Of a stretch of 64,000 nucleotides of DNA, positions 25,276 through 37,140 are shown in pieces. A model generated the notes under the pieces. It saw only the letters and a list, made by a program, of their open reading frames with translations. It was not told the DNA's origin and did not search any database. The translations under genes and the position numbers were made by a program. Source of the stretch: Acanthopleura granulata. Lineage: Eukaryota; Mollusca; Polyplacophora; Chitonida; Chitonidae. Location: assembly GCA_016165875.1 (NCBI GenBank), contig JABBOT010000002.1:22830265-22894264 (forward strand). Reading direction: 5' to 3'. Every line of letters begins with the position of its first letter. Position 1 is the stretch's first letter.

Positions 25276-27180
25276 CACCACAAATGGCTTTGATCAACCG
25301 CTATTAAAGGAAACAACACTGATACATTGGACCATCCACGAGGGTTTGAAGTGTCATACAAAATCCTGTATTTAAGTTATGACATTAATCTTTCAGTAAG
25401 TGATGACCTTGATCTTAAAAACCCGTTACCATAGCTCTGACCATTGATACTTGACCTGCGTCTTAAATACCGCATTCCGAGTGGACCCTCTGCAACAATC
25501 CAGTCTGTGGTTCACCCTTGGCCCAAATCCTAACTATGTTTTCCATAAATTTCAATTCTAAACGTCAAGGTGAATGTCAAGGTCAAACGTGAACCCGGAT
25601 TCCTAATTAGGGACCACGATTACCTCAAAGGTCAAGACGGCCCCACCATCTGGATACCCTTGTGTAGCCCTTGCAGAGATCTACCGACCATTCCGTACCA
25701 CGCGTGGATTGAAGTTTTATAAGAATTTGGGCATTGTGTAACATAGCATGAGAGCAACGGGAATAAACTTTGCCACATTGTATTCCTTCTGAGTTTGCTG
25801 TCAGTTATTAAGAAAAGATCAAAGCTACGTTGTCTCCAAGCTGATCTTTAGTACCAGGCCCATCGTAAATGTTGCCTGGCAGTCTCGAGTTCGAATCTGG
25901 CGTATTCCGCTTCAATTCAATATATTTGTTGTTAATATGACGTAAAAACCGGATTACCAGAAATAGTAAAGTGGTAGGAGGGTGCATCCCGACAACATCT
26001 TTAATTCTACATTGGAAATTGTATGTGCCATAGGGTATAATCTCAAATAATAATTTACTGTAGGCGGTAATGTATTATTTTGGAGCAACATGGAAAGAAA
26101 ACCATTTTTAATATTAACACTGAGGATTTTTTAATGTAAATGAAACTGACTACATTGCTATATCGACATCAGAAGTACACGTCACAAAACTCTGCTGGAT
26201 CAAAATGTTGGACGTTTATGTTACATATAGATATGCTTATTTCGGAAAGTTAGCAAAGGCTATTTGGATGATGTTCGGCCATGGAACAAAATTGAACGAC
26301 TTTTTAGAACATTCCTTCACATGGTTTCCCAACGACGCTTTATGATAACGTTTTTGAGAATATATAAGTCCTTAACAATTTACCGTAATATCTTCATGAG
26401 AGGAAAATCTACGTTTTGATTTCGCGATGCAAACAATGGAATGAAACTTTTATCCACTTAGACTGTATTATTTTCATTTAATGTTGTTTATTTATACCAG
26501 CCGTCAACTAAAGTGGGCTTCCCGCATTCAATAATCACAAGACCCTTTTCCAAAACGACAACTAATCCAACCATCAAAGAACTAATAATCAATATATATA
26601 TAAAGTTAGGATTCGTGCAAAGAGTCAATTGTATTCAACAACGACGAAAAGACGCAATGGATGTTCGTGATGGGCGGGTCTAATAGAATCAGTATCCAAA
26701 CCGTGTACCATTCTGATGTATCTCAGTTGCGCTTTGATTGCAACGGTTCATGTATCCAACGTAACATGATAATCAATGTTTCACTTCTATGACGGAGATC
26801 AAGTTTATTGGTGGAAAAAACAAGGTTCCTCTTTAAACCTCCAACCATTGCCATATATAGGTACTTGACAGGTGCAATTCTGACTTCAACATCCGCTGTT
26901 ACAGTTCAGTCTTTCAGCTGTGATGAAGTGTTTTGCAGAATTTTAAGCTGTGAGAAAGTGCTTTGCAGAATTTTAAGTCCACCACGAAGACATGCGTGAC
27001 GGCTATTGACAGCGATTTGGCACTTTGAACAGGGCTTGCACTCGTTTTTAAAGTTATTACCTGGTCTAACTCCAGGAGTTATACCTTGAGCTAATCTTCA
27101 CCATGGCTTTAACGAGTTAGGGATAACAGATTCAATCGACGTCCGCACACGACAGCTTTCTGGAAAGGGTTTCAGAGCAT
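25276..27180. other. Unassigned interval; possible dispersed repeat at its left end
   Basis: The segment 25,390-25,740 has GTCAAGGT/AAGGTCAA words (for example AACGTCAAGGTGAATGTCAA at 25,560) and a TTGAAGTTTTATAAGAATTT stretch (25,710) in the style of dispersed molluscan repeats. I cannot confirm this from one copy. GAGTTCGAATCTGGCG (25,886-25,901) resembles a tRNA T-arm, but the other arms are not found. Otherwise nothing is recognised. Confidence 0.35.
26916..26975. repeat. 30-bp tandem duplication
   Basis: AGCTGTGATGAAGTGTTTTG plus ten further bases (26,916-26,945) is followed at once by a second 30-bp copy (26,946-26,975) with three substitutions. It lies in a 63-codon open frame, so the repeat is in frame there, but no family is recognised. 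Confidence 0.85.
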
Positions 27181-29470
27181 TAACTTCTGAATAGTAACAC
27201 ATGTATCGATACTGGCTTTTAATGTTCACAAATGCAGCAGAAAAATACGGTTTTGGAGATAGAAACAGACCTTCTTGTAATGTGTTTCTTGTCGATCGTT
27301 AGATCCTTAAACTGCAATTTCTATCGCTCTAACTTTGTACCACTACATCACGGTTTTACTGACACTATGGAATCTGCAATCAATCAAATGCATAGCTATG
27401 AAAGATTCTGAAAGATAATTTATACACATCTTGTAATGTTTACCCCTCTAAAAGTACTATATTGATCCCTAATTTCGGTGGAATGCACAATCGATTTTAA
27501 ACGTAGGCGCGTATCTCGTTGATACAGAGGTCAATATTTCAAATCTTCCCCTGACTTAGACAAAAAAATATATTTTTATGTCATATTTGCAGCATGTGCA
27601 TTCAAAAATTTTTCGATGAGATTTGATTCGATGAGAACTGTTTCCCCGAACATAAAGCTTCGAAGATGGGTTTTGTTTTTTAGTGTCCATAGCATAAAAC
27701 TGACCTGCAATAAATATTTCACACAGCTACTCTCAATAAATTGCTGGATTGTCATAAATATAGAGAACTGTTGACAGTTTATCATCTTGATGATACATAT
27801 GAATGTCTTAAGCCGGCTCTAAGATGATGTTACAAACTTTATGGAAAAATAATGTAATTTTATTGAGCTGTTTCGTGGAAACGATCAATATTGATGCCAT
27901 GTGATTGGTACACCAACACTACTGAAAACTTAAAGAGCTATAAGGGTATTGAAAACTGAACGTGAATTTATATTGTTAGTCCGAAATAACAGATCAGCTA
28001 AAATCACAACTGTCTACATGTCTCTGTCACGTATAAAGGTAGACATTTGAAAGAATAAAAGTTATTTTAGCAATGGTCGAAGAAAAAACAATTGTCGACA
28101 GCCAACAATTAAAATGTTAGTTTTGAAAAATACAGAGGCCACACTATTTTGTTGTTTTTCCTTTGAAACGCGTATTATTTAAAAATCAGGTTTTTTTCGC
28201 CAGCAATAAAATGTGTGGAATGTTAGTAAGAACGCGTTCATCTACTCATTTAACTTATAACCAACACCTTATGTTTTTATTTATCATTTATAATTGTGCC
28301 GTCCTTTTTAAACAGAAACGACGTTGGACTGAATGTATACTCTAACACTGATAAAAACCTGATGAGGTGAAGAAAAGGGCGATTTTTACAACACCTCAGA
28401 CTTGGCGACGGTTGTCAGCTAATCTACACACTTTCTTCACTGCACTTGGTGTTGACTTTCTGATGTTTTTGTATTGAACTGTCAGTTTTTCTACCAATTT
28501 GCTCCTTTGGTGTTTTCTCAGACTGGCTTCCACACAGCACAAGTCAGCTTTATCGACAGAACAAATCAACCTTTGCCCTGTATAGGTTACGGTAATCCTT
28601 AGTCAGAATAAGTAATTCATCTGAGGATCAGCCAATCACAGCTAGTCGGACGACAAACTGGATCATGTGTACACATGCCTTGAGTTCAAGTATATGACTG
28701 GTTGTTATCTTCCCTAATCGCCAGCAAGGGCAGAAATTTAATAAGTCAATAGGAATTCACTTAATTGACTGTTTTGAAGCCCATGGAGTAGTGATTGTAT
28801 GTTTCGTTGTCAGTAACGCGTAATCAGTAAACGTATTGATATTTTCAGCACATGAACAGCAGCTGTAGCATGATTTCTGAATACTGAATATAACTACATA
28901 TATGCCCCGTTATGTTTCTGGCATATTGACATGTATCGTGTATAACCATATTTTCAGCCCTGCGTTTTCTTACATGAGGAAATGAGACATTGGCAAAATA
29001 ACGGCCTTAAATTGACCTTATCGATGTGTTCTCAACGAAGAGGGTATGAAAACAATCGATTAAGATAAGTATATTGTTAAAATGCTAAGGTCAGATCCAG
29101 CAATGAGATGTTCCACACATTTAATTGCCTAGTGGGGGTTGAATATGAATCGACTTCTCCATTATGTGATGAAATTAAACTGGCACTGAGATAATCATCT
29201 CGACCAAACTGATCGAGCAAGAAAGTTAAATAAGCCTTGGGATGACCTTTGGTCAGTCTGCGACAAAGTATATCACTGCTCTGTGGCGACATATTGTTTC
29301 TGAATCATGTAAAGTCTACGTCAAGATTCTACCTACCTTAATTGCTTCATTAGCTCCTGTAGCCTACCTGGAGATTCATAATCTGTACAAGCATTCATTG
29401 ACTAATAAGAAAGTCTACAGCGCCTTTAATGATATGAAGTTTGCTGTTTTTTTCTGGTGAAATCTTGAAG
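27180..29470. repeat. Family B long repeat, copy B2
   Basis: It carries the B landmarks ATCATCTTGATGATACATAT (27,781), CAGCACAAGTCAGCTTTATC (28,538), ACACATGCCTTGAGTTCAAG (28,672), TTATCGATGTGTTCTCAACG (29,019) and AGTCTACGTCAAGATTC (29,310), in the same order and orientation as B1 and B4. The upstream edge is weakly conserved. The ATTTGCATCT block found in B1 and B4 just after the fourth landmark is missing. No conserved frame. Confidence 0.7.
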
Positions 29471-32430
29471 GGCTGTCGTCCTGCTTTGCAGGTTTACTTA
29501 ACATCGCCGTCTTGCGAACAAAACCAGAAGATGCACTAAGACGGCATAACCTGCACGTTTGAATTACAAGATTCACAAGATATACTGTTTAAATACACCC
29601 GTATATATTGATTCCAGCAAGACCCTGAGAAGTAATACACAGAGGAAATTATTATCGCTTTTCCAATTTCAACACATTTAAGTAAAAAGGCAGAAATTAC
29701 AAAAGCAAAAAACAAAAACAAAACAGAAAACAAATCAGTGTTACCCATGGGCTGTGACAGATTCCTGCCTCCCTTGCGTACACATATACAATGTACTTGT
29801 CAAATCCACGTTCTCAGAACACCTCAAAATATAAACAAAAACACGAATGTGACTTTTTTGTTGTCACTGAGTTATATTCTGAACATTCAACAGAAGGTCT
29901 TTTTCTGGCATTTGTTCTCTTTCACTCACTGAGAGAAAGATTTTTTTCGTTTTCTTCTAGCTGAATGTTAGTACTCTTCTTATATACAAATGATGAATAA
30001 GAAACAACCATCCCACATCTATCTCTTGAAGATTAACTCCCCTTGCTCAGTGAGTATTAGAAAATATGAAGTTCTTTGACAAAATCATCATCTCTTGACA
30101 AGAAAATTTATATCTTATCTAAAAACAGCAAACTGTGACTTCATCGTGTGGTATATGTTTGTTTAGTAAGTTATTAGGCTTTGAAAGCCAGTAACGAGTC
30201 AAGGTGCTAAGATAAGATACTTAGGATGATGATACTTAAGATACTTACATAAAATAATCCTCGCATCTTGAATTATTTGCTCAAAAATTTCACGCGATTT
30301 TCTGTATTTTTTTTTTTTGAATTACAGATTCAGATTTGAGGCCACGTGCATATTTTATGACAGTCGTATACTGAGTGAAGCCAATTTTGTGTTTAATGCT
30401 CAATACAAACTTTGCTCCCTAGTCAGCCTTTTCAAATCATATATTTTCGTGAAGTATAATATGTTATTGTCATCATAGCTAACGTAAAAGGATTAAAATC
30501 CGACTGGGCCAGAATTTCATTCACTTTCAAATTTAAATAAATTTTACCCATTTTGAAAGCAACTTATTTCTCTGATAGTCACAAAATGCCAGTTTCGGGA
30601 TTAATCTATATTTATAAGCAAATTTCTTGTGTTTTTGTTTTTTGTTCATGTTTCTTTTAAAAGTCAAGAAGAGGTATAGACGCATAATCTTGCTCTTAAT
30701 TTTGACTGATTTTTGTGGGATACAGCTATTAATCAAGTTCTGAAAGCAACACACATATAGATGGCATTATTTACTAGTGTGTTATAGCACGCTTTCTTGT
30801 TTTGCTTTTGTTACTTTGTTTTTTGTTTCTTTCTCATCAAATGGTTTTTAACGACTTTTTTCGGTAAAGAGAAATATATATGGAAATAAACTTAAATCTG
30901 GCGATCAGTTAAACTTTTATTTACTTTTATAACTGCCACTACGTGATGCTTGTTTAATGATCTTATGTTGCGTTGGCCTTTTGAAATAAACTTTATGTTT
31001 AAGTCATTAAAATCTTTGGCAATTTTATCCGTGATAGAACTTTGTGTCGCTATGATATCTTAGTGGTCTGGTCAGAGATTTACATACATACACCGCTAAC
31101 GACCTTGATCAGTGATTTTCTCATTATGCGAAATTACAAACCTTATCAAAAGGAGATCATAACGGTTGGTGCATCCGTTTGAGTGAGGGGACCCGATGGA
31201 TTTTTTACTACACCAGTGCACCTGAATCTGCTGTCAGATTCACATGGGAACATATTCAAGAGTGATAAGGGTGGACCGCCATATTGGCAGTGGGCATAAG
31301 TATTTCAGCTGTGTGCATCATGGCGATAGGAATTATTAACGGACTATATCAGTTAAAACTTGAGATAGATATAGATGACATTCCACCCTGGAGTTTGGAA
31401 TCATTTGCACCGTATATAAAAAAAAGGAAAATATATATGCTCAAGCTCAGTGAAAAAATCGATATTTGTTTTCAGCGGGTCACCCATCACTGTATGGGTA
31501 ATTTGACCTCTGCACGGCTCGAAGCTTTGTTATGTTAGTTACAGCTTTCTTCATAATCTTAGTACAACTACAGCGTTTGGGCGGCCCACAAGTGGCCGTT
31601 ACCTTTGGCTCCAGGCCCGTGTTCCCTTGTTGAGATGAGAATTTGCCTTCCTTTTCAGTCCTCAGAATTACCGGTGTGGTCAACTTAAGCTGAAAGGTTT
31701 GGAGTCTGTTTTTGACACCTGTCATCTGACGGCCGCTACTCGGAGAAAACTGAATGCGGAAACTGACAGCTGATGACGTCATGTCGCTAGAGGGCGAGAG
31801 CGGAGAGTACAAGGATCAATGACGACACGGAATAAAGGGTTAACCCAGCATCTGGATGCACAAGGCTTACGGAGCAACGAGATAGACTCCTCCATCATAT
31901 TTCTGTGAACATGAAGATGTCCTTCAGAGTTTGACAATTAACACCGGGAGGCAGTAACTTAGAGTTATGGTGACCTCGGCCGAGAGAATAACATTGTCAA
32001 AAATAGCCAACTCTAACATGCATTACCCTGGGATTTATTGGCTTTATGTTTCCTTCCAATTTTTGTATCTTTAACATTTTTCCTTTCTCTTCCGGCTTCC
32101 TACCACCCCTTTTTTGTCTGCTGCGTGCAGCTGTCAGGGAGATCTTTTAATCAGTTATTTATAAATTTATAAATGTTGCTGATTGCAACTTCAGTTTTCG
32201 GATTCACTTTACATTATTTGATTAAAAAAGCCGGTCTGTTCAGTACATGCGCCTTTTACGGGAAAAGCTTTCTGCTTTTCTTCAGTAAAACTATATATAA
32301 GCAGCTATCTATTGGCAGTTGACTATATTTTACAGGGAATCAGACTTGTAGTTGCTCCACATTGTAAGCAAGATAAACAATATAGAAAATGAATAGGTCA
32401 GTGGGAAGTCACTGAATTGTTATAAGTAAA
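29471..32430. other. Unassigned interval between B2 and B3
   Basis: It is mostly AT-rich with A/T homopolymers. A more GC-balanced stretch at 31,550-31,990 contains a CRE-type TGACGTCA (31,774-31,781) and a 110-codon minus-strand frame (31,812-31,480) of no known family. It might be a promoter-like segment or an unrecognised dispersed repeat. Nothing else is supported. Confidence 0.35.
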
Positions 32431-33060
32431 GGTATTGATAATTTCAGCCAGTCAATTGTAACTGTAACATGGTTTATAAATATTAAACATAATTTTTGGC
32501 ATATTTACATGCATCGTGTACAATCACATTTTCACGCCTGCTAAAACTTTACAGGCTTTAACTTACCCACATGTATAAATGAGACACAGGCTAAATAGAC
32601 CTAAAATGAACTTATCGATCTTTTCTCAGTATGTTATCAAACCATCATCGCGATCAAGATAAGTTTATTGTTATGAGGCTAAGGTCAGACTCCATCAATT
32701 AAAACTTCCACACCAGTGTTGATTTAATGGAGTCACTGCCTATTGGCAGTTGAACATTAATCGTTTAGCCATTATGTTGCGACATTAAACTGACACTTAG
32801 TTTACCATCTAGACCAAACTGATCTGGCCTGAAAGGTAGGTAAGCCTAGGAATGACCTGTGGTCAGTCTGCGACAAGGTACATGAATCAGAAACTATAGA
32901 GACGTTTATGACCCCACGGAAAAGTGTACAAAAATTTACGTCAAGATTCTAGCTCTCTTAAATGATTCAATACCTTCATTACCTGTACAAACATTTATCG
33001 ATTGGTAAAAATTTACAGCGCCTTTGGTGAAAGGAAGTCCCATGTGTGTATTCTTGTCGA
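32430..33060. repeat. Family B long repeat, fragment B3
   Basis: Only the last part of the B unit is present: a TTTTTGGCATATTTACATGC block (32,490), ACTTATCGATCTTTTCTCAG (32,609), a GACCTGTGGTCAGTCTGCGA block (32,859), and TTTACGTCAAGATTCTAGCT (32,934). It corresponds to 28,900-29,440 of B2. Copy A4 follows about 0.7 kb later, as A2 follows B1. Confidence 0.7.
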
Positions 33061-33749
33061 TTTTATTTACAGTGAAACCTGCATTTATGAACGAGCTGTT
33101 CAATTCTGTTAATTTTTAACCCATTCTCAACATAAACTGCACCGATATTGTTTATAGTATTGGAAGTCATTTGATCCATTCACTGAAGCTTCATGCTTAA
33201 TCAAATACGCTTTAGATCTTTTGAAGGAACGAGTGTAAAGGTATTTAACAGTTTAGACCCTTCCAAGTGTTGCATCGATTTCGTGCTCGTGAAACTTACA
33301 CCCTGCATGCCATGTTGAATGAATACATGGATATGCTTCCGGGTAATGCACCAACAACCCTATCAGTAAAGTTGCTTGTCAAAGCCCAGTTCCAACAATT
33401 CTGAATCCATCCGCAGTAATAATGTGATGAGTTGAGCTATTATATTACACGAGTTAACTTCCATCCCAAAATATGATTCATCGGGTCTTAACACATTCCG
33501 AACAAATTTCTACGCTGATGAAATAAAATGATAGCAAAATGTATTAACTTTCACTTAGATGTATAAGTCAGGACCAAACAAATAATTTTTTGGTCAAAAG
33601 GAACACTAATGTTGGCTTGTATGCGTTTGAGATCTTGCCGAAATCAAAGCGCCATCCTATCATAATACCATTGACAAGATACAGATAAGTATTGCCCGGA
33701 GCATAATTTGCTTTAATCGTTCCCCGAAAGTGAAAATACAATATGATAA

Positions 33750-36700
33750 ATTTTATTCTAGTAGGCTATGTCCAGAGAAATCAAAATCCAGTAGGCAATG
33801 TTATATTTTTTGGCACCATTGCAACTCTAACAGAGTTTCCAAATAATTTCGGTAGTGTATATAGTCACCGTAAACCGCATTATTAAAATTTTCATTTTCT
33901 TTATCAGTTGAAGGCAAAATTCTTAACACTTACCATATATCTCCAGACGACACATTTACGATTTATCATTTATCATTTACTTCATTGTTCGCAAGACATG
34001 CTGACAAACTGTCCGGGCTAAATTTATAGGCCTGAAGATTCGGAACATTTCTATGGAATTGTTGTTGATATCGTTTACAGTTGTCAGTTATCGACTCAAG
34101 GTGACACTCTCGTTCGATTTTGACCAACCTGATTTCATAGATGTAAGAAGGCCCTTTATTCATTCAGTTGACATCATTCAGTAATGGAGGCCTTTTCCAC
34201 CTCTTCAACTTGCCTGTATAAGGTTTGCTTGAGACAATGATTACAAAAAAAAAAACATTCAGTTGCATGATAGCCGATTGTTATGAAAAAAAAACCAATG
34301 TGTAAGTGTTTGGTCTCAAAAAAGGATTCATCAGCATTAAAATGTCAGAATTTCTTAGCATATAGACAGTTATACAGGCTCCAAAGCGATTCTCTGTCGG
34401 TAACATTCATTTTTTCATTGCTTATGGCTAGATGATACCGTTAACAACATTTCACGGAATTCGTAAAGGCACTCATTAATGTATCGTCAGTTGTTCCGGG
34501 GACACGTTGCTAACGGAAGAACTTTTCCCCCTTAAGCATGCCTACCGACTACATCCGAATTAAGTAGACTAGACGGTTGGATTGTGAAGCAAGCTGAAAA
34601 GTGGATGTAGTTAATTAAGATTTGTCCACAGGCTGCCCCATTTACAGGATTTGCAGAGCACTGGCCGGTGAATGATCCGGCCTGAACTTTACTGAATGTG
34701 TCTACAATGGGACAGGAAATACTGACATAATATCTGTCTGATGTAATACTTACTGAAGGATCTGTTGAAGTGATCTGCTTACGGTCTAATTACCTGTAAT
34801 ATGATGGTTTTAAACATGCCGTTATGTCCTTGTGGCATGTCGCAATCTTTTGTAGAAATGTAGCTAATATGTAAGTTAGAAATTCAGCAAAGTCTGACTT
34901 TCACATGAAGTGAACATTCACAAGGAATTGGCGATTCATTTCATAAATACTTCATAGATGGTTTGGTATAAAAATTTTCTCTTATAAATTTAGAGCCTGT
35001 TAAGAGTAACCAGATGTTCAACTATACGTGTTCTGCCTTGGATTAAACTTCGTACAGATATATGGTACTTTATTTTGTTTTACAGTTGGTCTCAGATAAT
35101 TTGCCCACGAGACAGCAGTCAACTCCAGGATTTATGCCAGGTATTCTGGTAGAATTCGCCAATCAAACATATCACCGTTGGCAGTGATTCGCTCCGGCCA
35201 GGTCAACTTCAAGGCTAACTGGAATCTTTGTCATGATCCGGTGCTAACGTTTCGGAAGGATGAACAAGTGCTAGAGCACAGATCTTCTGTTCAAATAGTC
35301 ATTAGATAGCTGACCAACAGCAGGGCGGGGTAATGCTCTATAAGCCAGAAATTATCAGGAACATCCGCGAGCGCTAATTTGTAGCGGATAAAATGTTATT
35401 ACTTTCACACGCTCGGCCTTAAGGGAAGCTACCGTCACCCTGTCCGATCCGTGTCACATTCCAGGAAATCCTATACAGGTAATCATGAGTGTTTACCCCT
35501 TGACTGACTAATCAATCGTAATCGACTTGTTTCTTGTGTTTCTTCCGTTAGTGTCGAATGACAAAATTGTCTGGTTTCTGTAACCAGCAATTGTATAATT
35601 CATAATTCTTACTGTGTGCGCTGACGTTATATTCTTAGCCTTGGCAAGGTAATAATATATCCTTCCTAACTACAGGATTGCCTTCCACTTGGGATGAGCC
35701 GCCGATGACAAATTATGACTTTTGGCCAGTTCACAATACAGCCAGAAGTCACCAATAATATATCAGCATCACTGACACTCCATAGATCACGAACCAACGG
35801 GTGGTTTTGTAATGTACAGACACACCAGTATGGCAAGGGAGACATTTAACCCTAGTAAGATAAGTGGGAGAATCTACGTTAATTAGAATGAATGAATGAT
35901 TATGGCTTCACGCCACGTCGGCAATATCTCAGCCATATCGTGGCGAATGTTAATTCGACCAACAACCACGAATTGATAAAGGAGTATTAACTATGTGATG
36001 GTCTATACTAATGCTGTGTAAAACGCAGTGACAAACATTCTACATGTATTTATTTTTCCCTGCAATATATAGTGTTTTTTAATAAAGCGTGACTTCCTGA
36101 CATCAGTTTTCCACTGAAGTTTCTCAAAGGTCATTAAGGAGAAACATTTAGATTGAGCTCATCTTAGCTTTAAGTGTTTGTGACTCCACGGTGACACTGC
36201 TAACGGCCGTAAAGCGGCTTTCACAATAAAACCGTTCAAAGGCCGTGGTTGTAAAAATCTGATCCTTTCTTTTGCCCATGTTATTGCTCAATCCGTCTGA
36301 ATAATTTCGTGCCGCAATCGCCAACTTTGAAGTTTACTGCACCATTTGACCTTTAAGGGCCCGAGGCTTTGGAGAAACACTTTTAACTCAGAGTCACTGA
36401 TACATGTGGAAATGTCTGTCCCTGAAGAACGGATAATTGGACCAATGTGGCTTTTCTGATCTGCTGATATATTTCATGGGATATATCCGTTTGCTTCTGG
36501 ATCAAACGAAACGAAAATGCTAAACAAACATTACACTTTAACATTTTGTAACACAGCACATACGCAGAAGCACTCCAAATTAACAAGTGAGTTGTACGTA
36601 AAGATTCGTAGTCAGGACCGTACTGCTGTCGTCTACCCTAATATTCAGATCACAGGAGATATATACTCTAATAGCTTAACCGAGGGCACGTTGCCTCAGA

Positions 36701-37140
36701 GACGTACAGCATTAGTGTCAGGATAACCCCTGATTTACCGACGTATCCGTTCAGCCCGATAAACAACGGAGATCAATGCTAGACGACTTAGACACATTAA
36801 CGGCTAGGCTGCGCAGATCCCAGTCAGAATTTTCAGCACGTGGGTAAAGGGCTTCCTGGGTACATCTATCGTTTTATCACCGAATCCTTGACTTGAAATC
36901 ACATCATAAGCTTATAATAAGTGAATACCATCAACTTTCACGGCGATATTTTCAGAATACCTTCCTCTAAACCCTATATGCACCAATATTTCAAATGAAA
37001 AGCTAACTATCCCCATTAACATATATTGTCCAAGGCAGATCATATATCAGTATAGTCTTTTGTGTTTGTTTTCGTCTTATTTGATCCAATTTTGGATGGT
37101 ATATGTAAGGTTTCTGGCACATCGCCACGCTTCTTTTTGC
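33750..37140. repeat. Family A long repeat, copy A4
   Basis: It carries the A landmarks in order: an AATCCAGTAGGCAATG block (33,785; A2 10,265), the CCTGATTTCATAG block (34,128), ATAGTCATTAGATAGCTGAC (35,296), CAATCCGTCTGAATAATTTC (36,289; A2 12,916), TGATTTACCGACGTATCCG (36,730), and CACATCGCCACGCTTCTT (37,118; A1 5,780). Spacing is close to that of A1. No frame is shared with the other copies. Confidence 0.75.
35885..35955 (+). mobile_element. Possible SINE 3' fragment of a third kind
   Basis: AATGAATGAATGATTATGGC followed by TTCACGCCACGTCGGCAATA and CAGCCATATCGTGGCG resembles the tgagtgag..tttacgccg..agcaatattccagcaatatc pattern of gastropod dispersed repeats, recalled from memory. The match is short and only one copy is present here. 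Confidence 0.35.

Noticed and set aside
25886..25901. tRNA T-arm (GAGTTCGAATCTGGCG)
   Set aside because: No D-arm or anticodon arm lies at the right distance upstream.
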